Positions 25,335-32,530 of a stretch of 49,835 nucleotides of DNA are shown piece after piece (positions within the stretch are counted from its first letter, which is position 1; each line of letters starts with the position of its first letter). The stretch is from the NCBI RefSeq assembly GCF_012933365.1, contig NZ_JABBVZ010000020.1, positions 1-49,835 on the forward strand. Reading direction: 5' to 3'. The notes beneath the pieces were generated by a model. The model was not told where the DNA came from. It was given only the letters and a program-made list of their open reading frames with translations, and did not search any database. Made by a program: the position numbers and the translations under genes. This stretch comes from Sulfobacillus harzensis (lineage in GTDB: Bacteria > Bacillota > Sulfobacillia > Sulfobacillales > Sulfobacillaceae).

Positions 25335-25916
25335 TCAAGCCGCCCGCGTGAGTCGCGTCCAGGTCCATTCCGCGACCCAACCAACAAGCCAAGCCACCAG
25401 CGCCGCTACCAAGGACATGGCAAGATCGTGACGTCCCAAATTGTGAAGACCGCGGTGATGCCAGGCAATTATGACCGAAGCCAGGGTTTCGGCCGCCACT
25501 GCCACTAAAGCGGCCGGCAGGGGTTCGGCAAGGCTAAGCCCGGCCCCCGTCCCGAGGCCGATACTTTCAATCGCGGCGACCGGCATGATTGACGCCTGAT
25601 GTGGCGATATCGGAGCCACAATACGAATAATCGCTGCCAGAACGCCCAAGAGCGTGGTCAGGAACCACCAGCGAGACTGTCCCACCAGCACTAGAGCGAC
25701 CACGGCAAATGCCGCCAGCACTAAAAACCCCATGTCCAGGCGTATCCCCCGCCAGAGGGACGATACCGTCCACCACCCCAACACCCATACCATGGTACCC
25801 AAAACCACCACTGTTTGACGGCTGAGCGCGTAGCGAGCAAATGCTCGAATGCCGTAACCTGTGCCGGCCAAGATGACGGCGGCCGCCCAGAGCATCATGG
25901 CCCACAGCACAATCAT
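25335..25916 (-). CDS. Conserved-looking integral membrane protein, function unknown
   Basis: 193 residues with about six hydrophobic segments and a basic C-terminal end (WTRLTRAA). AGGAGGAGG precedes the ATG. A segment MPVAAIESIGLGTGAGLSLAE faintly recalls the YIEGIA membrane family that neighbours der in other spore formers, but this is too weak for a family call. A polytopic protein encoded just upstream of der and near spoIVA could have a spore-membrane role; this is inference from neighbourhood only. Confidence 0.75.
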   Translation of the reverse strand: MIVLWAMMLWAAAVILAGTGYGIRAFARYALSRQTVVVLGTMVWVLGWWTVSSLWRGIRLDMGFLVLAAFAVVALVLVGQSRWWFLTTLLGVLAAIIRIVAPISPHQASIMPVAAIESIGLGTGAGLSLAEPLPAALVAVAAETLASVIIAWHHRGLHNLGRHDLAMSLVAALVAWLVGWVAEWTWTRLTRAA

Positions 25917-26128
25917 GCGATCCCTCCTCCTCTAGAACCTGACCCGAAGAGGACTCCCTTATACACGATTGTCTGTGGATGAGGTTCCCAATCATGGCAC
26001 CGATTTCCGCCAGGGGCATAAGATGGATTGTCACCTCCCACTCCCACGGGTGATGCGTCGGCGGAGTTCCCGTCGACGCTTTGTTTTTTATCTCAACAAT
26101 CTGGAAACCGGCTTCAAAAGTTGTTAGC

Positions 26129-26992
26129 ATGAAGGAGAAGGCGCTGTTATTGGGGAAGGAGGGAAAGGATCCTCTGCCGTACCGAAAAATTTTTGGTTCG
26201 CGGATTCGCTCGCTACGCGAACAGAGAGGCTGGTCCCAAACCCGGACCGCCCTCCAAATCCCCTTATCGCAAAAGCAATTGTCTCGTTTGGAGCTAGGGG
26301 ATGTATCAATGGTCGACCGGTCTCTGTTGGTACGACTCGCCGAGATCTTCCAGGCGCCGTTGGCGTCCGGGGAGTTGAATCAATGGCTCCATGCCTTTGG
26401 CTACCGGCCCCACATGTTACCGGAACTTCCGCTACCACCCAATGCCGCCGATCTCTTGGCCCATTACGCCCCTCTACCGGCTGCCATTTGGGATTTAGGA
26501 CGCTTCATCCGCTACACCACCCCAGCCATGGAGGCGCTTTATCAGGTGCCGATACCAGACTTGCCGGGCCTTCAGCGTAACTGGCTTTGGCAATACTTTC
26601 ATGCCGATGGCGTTTTAGGCAAAGCTTACGCGCCGGATTCGGCTGAACGCGTCCTCAATCGGTTGTTTTGGGAATGGGAACCCTACTATCTCGAGCCCTG
26701 GAACGTCCGCTTGCGCACAGCCCTGGAAAATGCTGTGGGGCTGTCCTGGCGGGAGATTCAAGCCCGTTACCATATTCCCAGCGAGCCGTTGGCAGGCCCG
26801 TGGTCAGAAATGGTCACGGTAGAGCGGGACGGTCACGTGTTGCAATTCAACTGCGCGATGGCTGACATTCCCTTTCGCCCCGATTTGCACACGGTGGTAT
26901 ACCGCCCAATCAACGACGCCGCCACCAGATGGTGCGAACAGATTGCCCGCCATGGTTCAACCATGGCAACGAAAGGCGCGGGATCCGAGTGA
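26129..26992 (+). CDS. XRE-type regulator with MmyB-like ligand-binding domain
   Basis: 287 residues from the ATG at 26129. That start has no good ribosome site, and the TTG at 26150 behind GAAGGAGAAGG is a serious alternative. A helix-turn-helix of the Cro/C1 class (FGSRIRSLREQRGWSQTRTA, then LSQKQLSRLELGD) is followed by a C-terminal domain with LRTALENAVGLSW and a PAS-like MmyB/MLTR ligand-binding layout with many aromatic residues (NWLWQYFHAD, FWEWEPYY). Related regulators bind fatty acids or other lipids. Its stop overlaps by four bases (GTGA) the start of the selenocysteine-type disulfide oxidoreductase, so it probably belongs to that unit and may regulate it. Confidence 0.85.
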   Translation: MKEKALLLGKEGKDPLPYRKIFGSRIRSLREQRGWSQTRTALQIPLSQKQLSRLELGDVSMVDRSLLVRLAEIFQAPLASGELNQWLHAFGYRPHMLPELPLPPNAADLLAHYAPLPAAIWDLGRFIRYTTPAMEALYQVPIPDLPGLQRNWLWQYFHADGVLGKAYAPDSAERVLNRLFWEWEPYYLEPWNVRLRTALENAVGLSWREIQARYHIPSEPLAGPWSEMVTVERDGHVLQFNCAMADIPFRPDLHTVVYRPINDAATRWCEQIARHGSTMATKGAGSE

Positions 26993-27597
26993 GTGACTGG
27001 CACACCCTCCGGGCACCGCTCGCCACGTTAACGCGCCCCGTTCACATCCGCCTTCGAACCCAGGATCGCACCCAGCCCATGGCCCGCGCCGCTTGGGAGT
27101 TAGTCACTTCCCTGATTGACGGTTTGGACCATCTGACCGTCTCCATTGAACCGGGCAGCGAACGGCTTGTTGTCTCCGTCGAGGCAGGCGGAAGCATCGA
27201 CCCCATCACATTTTGGGGCGTTCCCAGTGGGTTTGAATTAGAAGGCTTGGTTGAGGTATTAGTCGCAGCAGGACGCGGACAATCCCGGGATTCACTGTCC
27301 CCGGAAACCAGAGGTCTCATTGAGACGATTCATGAATCCCGCCAGCACGACCTCTATGTTGCCCCCACCTGAGCCTTTTGCAGCCGGATGGTTCATCTGG
27401 CGGTACGGTTGAGTCATCACAACCCGCTGATTGCATTTCGTATCATTCAGACGGACCAATTTCCCGACTTGGCAGAAAAAGCCGGGGTTCAAAGCACCCC
27501 GACTCTTATCCTCGCCAATGGCTCGCGGTGGGCGAGCAGTCTGCCCGAACCCCATTTGGCGTTTCTTGTGTGGCAAGCGGCTAATCCTGAGATTTAA
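26989..27597 (+). CDS. Selenoprotein: PDO/AhpF-N-like thiol oxidoreductase (UxxC)
   Basis: 202 residues if the in-frame TGA at 27370-27372 (codon 128) is read as selenocysteine. The frame is continuous on both sides of the TGA. The N-terminal half contains ITFWGVPSGFELEGLVEVL, matching the first thioredoxin fold of protein disulfide oxidoreductases (phrase YG-P-AG-EF), without a CxxC. After it comes DLYVAPT-U-AFCSRMVHLA, the place of the redox site (normally C-P-x-C), then the second fold with GVQSTPTLILANG (cis-Pro motif S-T-P-T). C131 is the only Cys. A hairpin fitting a bacterial SECIS starts 10 nt after the TGA. The start is GTG 26989, overlapping the regulator gene. It should accept electrons from a reductase and reduce a peroxiredoxin or disulfides. 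A gene finder would split it into two pieces. Confidence 0.85.
27383..27401 (+). promoter_or_regulatory. Putative bacterial SECIS element (PDO-like gene)
   Basis: GCCGGATG (27383-27390) pairs over all eight bases with CATCTGGC (27394-27401), with one G-U pair and a three-base loop GTT. Eighteen nucleotides separate the TGA from the loop, whose first base is G. This fits the published bacterial SECIS consensus: short apical loop with G in the first two positions, 16-37 nt from the UGA. Confidence 0.8.
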
Positions 27598-27901
27598 CAT
27601 ACACCCGGCGAATACCGCGAAAATAGACGGCAACCTTAGAGGAACTACCCCCTGGGTTATTGTACACTTCCCCGGTCGGCTGGAAGCCCTCCGGGGGTTC
27701 CTCCAGCACACTTTCATAGCGCTTTTGCCATCCAAGGCTGAAGACCCAAAAAGCGATGCCTGCCAGCCCCAAATATACCGCGATAGCGGGGATGCCGACG
27801 ATAAAGAAAATAATCACGCCCACGAACGACAAGGTCCCGATGCCCCGGACGATTACCCGTTCGACCAGACCGCTACTTACTTGACGAGTTTGCCCGTCCA
27901 T
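27581..27901 (-). CDS. Small membrane protein of unknown function
   Basis: 106 residues. Two hydrophobic stretches (IGTLSFVGVIIFFIVGIPAIAV and LGLAGIAFWVFSLGW) are followed by a polar C-terminal tail rich in Pro/Gly/Ser that ends GIRRVYVKSQD. AAGGGGGAC lies about 8 nt before the ATG at 27901 inside the rhodanese gene, which it overlaps by 25 nt. Its 3' end overlaps the convergent selenoprotein gene by 17 nt. I do not recognise a family. As the last gene of the cysK / Sec-peroxiredoxin unit it may be a membrane partner; this is inference. Confidence 0.65.
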   Translation of the reverse strand: MDGQTRQVSSGLVERVIVRGIGTLSFVGVIIFFIVGIPAIAVYLGLAGIAFWVFSLGWQKRYESVLEEPPEGFQPTGEVYNNPGGSSSKVAVYFRGIRRVYVKSQD

Positions 27902-28221
27902 GCGTTTAGTCCCCCTTTCAAACTGCGTGCCTCCAATGCTGCCTGACGCAATTGCTTGGCCGCTTGGCGACTACGCCGTTCGGATACATCCACGGTAATT
28001 ATCAGCCGATCCGTGGGCAACTCAAACATGCGCCGGTTCAATTCAGAGAAGGGGACCTGATGGGCCCCTTTGATATGGCCTTCCCGAAATGCCTTTAAAT
28101 CACGCAAATCCAGGAGATAGTACTGGTTGGCCGATAAGGCGTTCAGTTCCTCCGGATTAATGTCCAAAGGCGCGGGTTTATCGCCCGAATTTTTCGATTT
28201 TCCTCTTAACCATTCAAGCAT
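27877..28221 (-). CDS. Rhodanese-like domain protein lacking the catalytic cysteine
   Basis: 114 residues. The single rhodanese fold is recognisable by YYLLDLRDLKAFREGHIKGAHQVPFSEL. The active-site loop, which usually reads V-x-C-x-x-G-x-R-S, is IITVDVSERRSRQAA, so the sulfur-carrying Cys is missing, and the chain has no other Cys in its body. A sulfurtransferase role is therefore unlikely; a binding or scaffolding role is possible. It starts 9 nt after the Sec-peroxiredoxin stop in the same operon. Confidence 0.85.
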   Translation of the reverse strand: MLEWLRGKSKNSGDKPAPLDINPEELNALSANQYYLLDLRDLKAFREGHIKGAHQVPFSELNRRMFELPTDRLIITVDVSERRSRQAAKQLRQAALEARSLKGGLNAWTGKLVK

Positions 28222-28230
28222 ACGCCGCTC

Positions 28231-28683
28231 CTAGTGCCTCTCCAGGATGTCGAACACGGCCTCATAATGGGACCGGTTTCCTGCTTCAAAAGCGGTATTT
28301 TGATACACAAGCCGGTGCTTCTGATCGAGAACAAAAACTGACCGGCGGGCGATCCCGTCTTTCTCGTTAAGAACCCCATAGGCTTGACTGACTTCCCGCA
28401 TCCAATCGGAGGCCAGTTCGAACGGCAAATTGCCCAACGACAACTTAAAAATGTTTAGGGCAAAAATTTGATCGCTGCTGACGGCCACCAAGGACCCGCC
28501 CGCTTTTTGTATTCTCCCATAGTCCGCCTTCCAGAGGACAAGTTCCTGAGTTCACCCTCCGGTAAAGGCTAAGGGGTAAAAGGCCACTACCAGCGGCCCC
28601 GCCTGAACTTGGTCTCGCGACGAAAAGGTGCGTCCGTTGGTCGCCTTGAGCTCAAATGCCGGCGCCTCCTGACCTACTTGCAT
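28231..28683 (-). CDS. Selenoprotein: AhpE-type peroxiredoxin (peroxidatic Sec)
   Basis: 150 residues if TGA at 28552-28554 (codon 44) is selenocysteine. The frame continues without break: VGQEAPAFELKATNGRTFSS, then VVAFYPLAFTGG-U-TQELVLWK, then SLVAVSSDQ, VSQAYGVLNEKDGIARRSVF and VLDQKHRLVYQ. P-L-A-F-T-x-x-U aligns with the P-x-x-x-T-x-x-C active site of peroxiredoxins, and the AYGVLNEKDGIARR segment points to the AhpE group. No cysteine is present, so it is a 1-Sec enzyme needing an external reductant. The ATG at 28683 follows GGGAGGTGG. A SECIS-like hairpin lies 12 nt after the TGA. It should reduce hydroperoxides or peroxynitrite. cysK lies 46 nt upstream. Confidence 0.88.
28522..28539 (-). 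promoter_or_regulatory. Putative bacterial SECIS element (peroxiredoxin gene)
   Basis: On the minus strand GTCCTCT pairs with AGG-C-GGAC: four pairs, one bulged C, three pairs, and loop GGA with G first. Nineteen nucleotides separate the TGA from the loop, nearly the same spacing as in the neighbouring selenoprotein gene. Confidence 0.7.
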
Positions 28684-28729
28684 TCGTCCACCTCCCTCAA
28701 TTCGAGCATGTCCGCTGAAAGCCCGCCTG

Positions 28730-29653
28730 TCAATCCGATTCGCGAAAAATATTGGAAAGATAGTTGCGCCCGGTGTCGGGCAATATGGCCACGATATATC
28801 CAGGAGCACGAACTTTCGGCGCTTCCCGGAGGGCCACGGCGACAATCGCCCCCGAACTTCCGCCGACCAGCAGCCCTTCTTGACGCGCTAGTTGGCGCGC
28901 CATCGCGAAGGCCTCTTCGTCGCTGACGGCCGACCAGCGATCGACCACCTCACTGTCTAAGGTCTCGGGATAGTAATCTTCACCCATGCCTTCAATCAAA
29001 AACGGCGCCACCGGCCCGGTAAAAATCGACCCCACGGGATCCGCGCCAATGATCTCGATGGCCGCGTTTCGCTCCTTCATGAAACGGCCAATACCGGAGA
29101 TAGTCCCGCCTGTACCGGCGCCCGCCACCACCGCTGCCACCTGGCCGTCGAGCCCATCCCAAATTTCCTGGGCGGTCGTATGGTAATGAGTCTCCGGGTT
29201 TGCGCTCTGTTCAAATTGTCCCATGTAGGCTGCTCCCGGCATCTCTTTAACCAGACGCTGGGCCACATTTTGATAATTGTTAGGGTCGCTCTTGGGCAGA
29301 TCAGGCACAACTTCTACCTGAGCTCCGTAGGCCTTAAGCAATCGAATTTTGTCGGGACTCATCTTGTCCGGAACGACAAACAGGCTCCGGTAACCCAGCA
29401 CGGCGCAAGCCAGCGCTAACCCAACCCCGGTGTTCCCCGCAGTCGCTTCAACCACCGTTCCGCCCGGCTTTAAGCGACCGGACTGTTCCGCGGCGCGGAT
29501 TAACGCGAGACCAATGCGATCTTTGATGGACCCGCCCGGGTTGACTGCTTCCAACTTCACCACCACCCGTACGCGCTCCTCACCACCAACCCGATGCAAG
29601 CGAATCAGCGGCGTGTTGCCAACCGCGTCCAACACCGTATCTAGTATGCGCAT
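28730..29653 (-). CDS. cysK: Cysteine synthase (O-acetylserine sulfhydrylase)
   Basis: 307 residues from the ATG at 29653. PLP enzyme motifs: VGNTPLIRLHRV, KLEAVNPGGSIKDRIG (Schiff-base Lys), VEATAGNTGVGLALA, VAGAGTGGTISGIGR and GLLVGGSSGAIVAV. It makes cysteine from O-acetylserine and sulfide; CysK-type enzymes can also take selenide in vitro. First gene of the unit with the Sec-peroxiredoxin, behind a good sigma-A promoter. An upstream in-frame start at 29686 would leave only a very short leader after that promoter. Confidence 0.95.
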   Translation of the reverse strand: MRILDTVLDAVGNTPLIRLHRVGGEERVRVVVKLEAVNPGGSIKDRIGLALIRAAEQSGRLKPGGTVVEATAGNTGVGLALACAVLGYRSLFVVPDKMSPDKIRLLKAYGAQVEVVPDLPKSDPNNYQNVAQRLVKEMPGAAYMGQFEQSANPETHYHTTAQEIWDGLDGQVAAVVAGAGTGGTISGIGRFMKERNAAIEIIGADPVGSIFTGPVAPFLIEGMGEDYYPETLDSEVVDRWSAVSDEEAFAMARQLARQEGLLVGGSSGAIVAVALREAPKVRAPGYIVAILPDTGRNYLSNIFRESD

Positions 29654-29684
29654 CTCCACCCTGCCCCCCTTAACGTCTGTTTTC

Positions 29685-29712
29685 ATTCTAGTGATCCTGC
29701 GGTGTGGGTCAA
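29685..29712 (-). promoter_or_regulatory. Sigma-A promoter of cysK / Sec-peroxiredoxin unit
   Basis: On the minus strand TTGACC (29712-29707) and TAGAAT (29690-29685) are 16 nt apart, giving a leader of about 25 nt before the cysK start with GGGTGGAG. Confidence 0.75.
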
Positions 29713-29806
29713 CAAGCCTCGCCGGCGGCCCATGCTTTAGTCAAAACCTCGAGTGTCGGCAGGAAATCCTGGCCGCGCCGCGAATTAGAACCCCGAGGAG
29801 GATGTC

Positions 29807-30085
29807 ATGAGCGGCAGAAAGCGGCGCCAACACATTGCGATTTGGTTGATGCTAGGGGTCACAATCCTCGCTGGGGCAACGACGCGAGAGGGCGGACGGG
29901 CTTCCGCCCTACGGCGCTTTCTGGCCGTCGACAACGCCTCGGGGCGATCCGTTTTTACGGTGGTGACAGATGCCTCCACGACGCTCCCTCGGCCGGAATT
30001 ATTGACGGCCGGACATCAAGTGCGTGTCTATGGGGTAAAATCCGGCCGCACCATTCGTGCCCGTCGGATTGAAATCATCGACTAG
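29807..30085 (+). CDS. Small secreted or membrane-anchored protein, unknown
   Basis: 92 residues. GAGGAGGATGTC places a good ribosome site before the ATG. A basic N-terminus (MSGRKRRQH) and one hydrophobic segment (IAIWLMLGVTILAGATT) form a signal or anchor, followed by a small beta-rich domain with HQVRVYGVKSGRTIRARRIE. It looks like an OB-like or DUF5666-like fold, but I do not recognise it. It stands alone between cysK and the DHH gene. Confidence 0.7.
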   Translation: MSGRKRRQHIAIWLMLGVTILAGATTREGGRASALRRFLAVDNASGRSVFTVVTDASTTLPRPELLTAGHQVRVYGVKSGRTIRARRIEIID

Positions 30086-30127
30086 GCGCATGCTATCACC
30101 TTGACTGCAGCAAAGGAGATGGATCGC

Positions 30128-31006
30128 GTGGCCAGAACGCACGGATGGCTCATTACCCACAAAAATTGCCTAGACGGCGCCACAGCCGCTCTAGCCGGCG
30201 AGGCGTCGGGCCTCACACCCATTTTTGTTGAACCCGACCGGGTAGAGGAAGGCCTCTCGCAGGTGACTGATGATCGCCCCGTGTACTTGGCGGACGTGTC
30301 CTTGCGCCCTGACTCCTGGGCGGTATGGAGATTGCGCATCAGCTTTGTTCTCGACCACCACCAATCTGCTCTGCATCTCCTGGGCCAACCCAATGTGCGT
30401 ATCGACCAAGCTCATTCGGGCGGTTGGCTGATGTATGCCTTTGCGGTCGAAAGAGGCTGGCTGGACGCGTCCCCCGCTTGGGAACGACTCTGCCGACACG
30501 TGGAGCGGTACGACCTCTGGAAACCGCAGCACGAATTCGGTCAAGATCTGAACCGCCTTTTTCATGCCCTGGGATACGACTGGTATCGCCAGCGTTTTGC
30601 TAATGGATACGCCCCCTTAACGGCCCATGAAGGGGACAAATTAGCCCAACTGATACGCGAGGAGCGCGCATTTGTCGCCCGCCACATCCGCCAAGCCGTC
30701 CGATACCAAAATCAATTGCCGTATCCCATCTTCGCCGTCGAATTGGACGAGGAGGGCCCGGTCAATATTGTCTCGCACACGCTCCTTGAGCAAGGAGCCG
30801 CTCTGGTCTTAACCATCAAACCCGACCAGCGGTTATCGGCACGCACCGATGCTCGCATCGATGCAGCCCAACTCATGGAACACCTTTTTCAGGGGGGTGG
30901 GCACCCACGAGCCTCAGGAGGACGGCTCCCGGCTGATGAGCCCGCAGACGCCGAGTCGTTGCTGCGCCGAATCGCCGAGTACCTTGCCGTGCCTCAACCC
31001 TCTTGA
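30128..31006 (+). CDS. DHH-family phosphoesterase
   Basis: 292 residues from GTG 30128, chosen because AAAGGAG lies 9 nt upstream. VARTHGWLITHKNCLDGATAA corresponds to the THxDxDG block, VYLADVS to the second and VLDHHQSA to the DHH motif; the C-terminal GGGHPRASGG is the DHHA1 substrate-binding signature. Members cleave nucleotides or short oligonucleotides (NrnA, GdpP, RecJ-like). The first motif has N-C-L-D-G rather than D-x-D-G, and no PAS or membrane part is present. Its 3' end overlaps the convergent oxidoreductase gene by 13 nt. Confidence 0.9.
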   Translation: MARTHGWLITHKNCLDGATAALAGEASGLTPIFVEPDRVEEGLSQVTDDRPVYLADVSLRPDSWAVWRLRISFVLDHHQSALHLLGQPNVRIDQAHSGGWLMYAFAVERGWLDASPAWERLCRHVERYDLWKPQHEFGQDLNRLFHALGYDWYRQRFANGYAPLTAHEGDKLAQLIREERAFVARHIRQAVRYQNQLPYPIFAVELDEEGPVNIVSHTLLEQGAALVLTIKPDQRLSARTDARIDAAQLMEHLFQGGGHPRASGGRLPADEPADAESLLRRIAEYLAVPQPS

Positions 31007-31803
31007 CCGACGGTCACCAAGATTTTTCCAATATTCTGGTTGGACTCCATATAGCGGTGTGCTTCTTGGATCGATTCCAACGGAAACGCCCGGTCAATCA
31101 CCGGTTTCACCCGGCCTGTCTCGAAAAGCCACAGCGCCTCGTCAACAAACTGCTGAACCAACGCCATTTTCTTCTCCAGGGGCCGAGACCGAAGCGCTGT
31201 GCCATGAATTTTTAGGCGCCGCGCCTGCACTAGCCCCAAATTTATGGGGGCCTCATAGCCGCTCAACGCGCCAATGAGCACCAAGGTTCCCTCCGCCGCC
31301 AGCGCATGAAGATTATCGTGAAGATAGTCTTTGCCGATAAAGTCGAGGATGACATCCACCCCGTTGCCGTCCGACCAGCTCTTTACCCGATCGAGATAGG
31401 TCTCCTGATGATAGTTGACGGTCTCCTCGGCACCGAACGCCCGGGCCGCCTCGGCCAAGGGCAGATCAGACGGCACCGGCATCGCCAAACGTTCGTGGAC
31501 TGCCACATATTCTGCATAGCCGCCTCCGGGCAAAAGAGCCATGACGCGATCGCCGGGCTGGAAACTGGTGACGCGCTCACCCACCGATTCCACCACACCA
31601 GCCGCTTCAAGTCCCGGCACTTGGTAAACCGGCGGTTTGCCAGGCGGTGGATACCGTCCCTCACGCTCGGCCAAATCCGCCCGATTGAGTGCCGTAGCGA
31701 CCACCCGAATGCGAATTTCCTCCGGCCCCACCGGGGGCTCGGGAATATCCCGTATCCCTAATACCTCCGGTCCGCCGAAGGCATCCAATACCACTGCTCG
31801 CAC
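30994..31803 (-). CDS. Zinc-free quinone oxidoreductase-like protein with internal deletion
   Basis: 269 residues from GTG 31803 (GGAGGTGAG upstream). The N-terminal GroES-like half is intact: RVVATALNRADLAEREGRYP, YQVPGLEAAGVVESVG and GDRVMALLPGGGYAEYV. After SDLPLAEAA the sequence jumps to RAFGAEETVNYHQETY, so about 65 residues that normally hold the Rossmann G-x-G-x-x-G loop and NADPH site are absent, while the frame is kept. The C-terminal half continues normally to VQARRLKIHGTALRSRPLEKK. Family members (PIG3/QOR) are about 325-335 residues long. The enzyme probably cannot bind NADPH in the usual way; a -10 box TATAAT (31827-31822, minus) suggests it is transcribed. Confidence 0.8.
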   Translation of the reverse strand: MRAVVLDAFGGPEVLGIRDIPEPPVGPEEIRIRVVATALNRADLAEREGRYPPPGKPPVYQVPGLEAAGVVESVGERVTSFQPGDRVMALLPGGGYAEYVAVHERLAMPVPSDLPLAEAARAFGAEETVNYHQETYLDRVKSWSDGNGVDVILDFIGKDYLHDNLHALAAEGTLVLIGALSGYEAPINLGLVQARRLKIHGTALRSRPLEKKMALVQQFVDEALWLFETGRVKPVIDRAFPLESIQEAHRYMESNQNIGKILVTVGQEG

Positions 31804-31890
31804 CCATCTCACCTCCCCCTCATTATAGCTGTAGGACCCGACGCATAAAAACACGGCGATTATCCACCCTGGTACCGAAGGGGGAGCGTC

Positions 31891-32496
31891 ATGTCGGGCA
31901 TTGTCTTGGAACTGCAAATAGAGGATTTCGCCGATTACCCGCTACGTTTAAACGAGGAGCAGCTGACCGTCCAGGGAACCCATATTTTCGCCCACCTTAA
32001 TGTCAGTCGGTTTGCCGACGAGCACGGCGACCGGTTGGACCAGTACTTGGACGCCTTGGAGGTCGTCTTGCAACGGTCCCGCTTTCGCATTCAATATCGT
32101 CTGGACGTCAGCGCAATCGCGCCCTCGAAACTCGTCGTCGATCTGTCGCGCATTAATTTCAGCGAGGTAAACTTTGAGAATACCGATCTTACCGCATGCC
32201 GGATTTCCGACGGCCTCTCCTTGAGCCGCTGCCTCGTGGACCCTTCCCTACCGCCGCTTACTGTGGGACCCCAGGAACTCTTTCGCTATCCCCCTGTCAA
32301 AGCTGCCAAGGAACTCGGCATCCAGGACGCCAAAGATCAGTTCGTGCTGCGTTGGGGTTTGACGCAAGATGCCCGCCACTTGGGCCAGGCATTTCTCTGG
32401 CTGGAACGCCGCTACCCGAAGACTGAACTGGTTTTAGCCCGACTTCTCAAAGGTCTGCCAACGCGTCCAGCACGCCCGCGCCCGTGGTCCCCGTAG
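31891..32496 (+). CDS. Hypothetical protein
   Basis: 201 residues, ATG preceded by GGGGGAG. No signal peptide and no membrane segment. An N-terminal beta-rich part (VLELQIEDFADYPLRLNEEQ) and a central strand-rich stretch VVDLSRINFSEVNFENTDLT, which recalls a pentapeptide-repeat-like strand but has only about two units, are followed by an acidic/basic helical end and a Pro/Arg tail. I do not recognise the family. It precedes an MFS gene on the same strand at 34 nt. Confidence 0.7.
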   Translation: MSGIVLELQIEDFADYPLRLNEEQLTVQGTHIFAHLNVSRFADEHGDRLDQYLDALEVVLQRSRFRIQYRLDVSAIAPSKLVVDLSRINFSEVNFENTDLTACRISDGLSLSRCLVDPSLPPLTVGPQELFRYPPVKAAKELGIQDAKDQFVLRWGLTQDARHLGQAFLWLERRYPKTELVLARLLKGLPTRPARPRPWSP

Positions 32497-32530
32497 CTTG
32501 TTTTATGTTAGGATGACAACTGGTGATTTT

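Noticed and set aside
27370-28554. Reading the two TGA genes as ordinary pseudogenes
   Set aside because: Both TGAs are exactly at the catalytic Cys, no other lesion is present, and both have a SECIS-like hairpin at the same distance.
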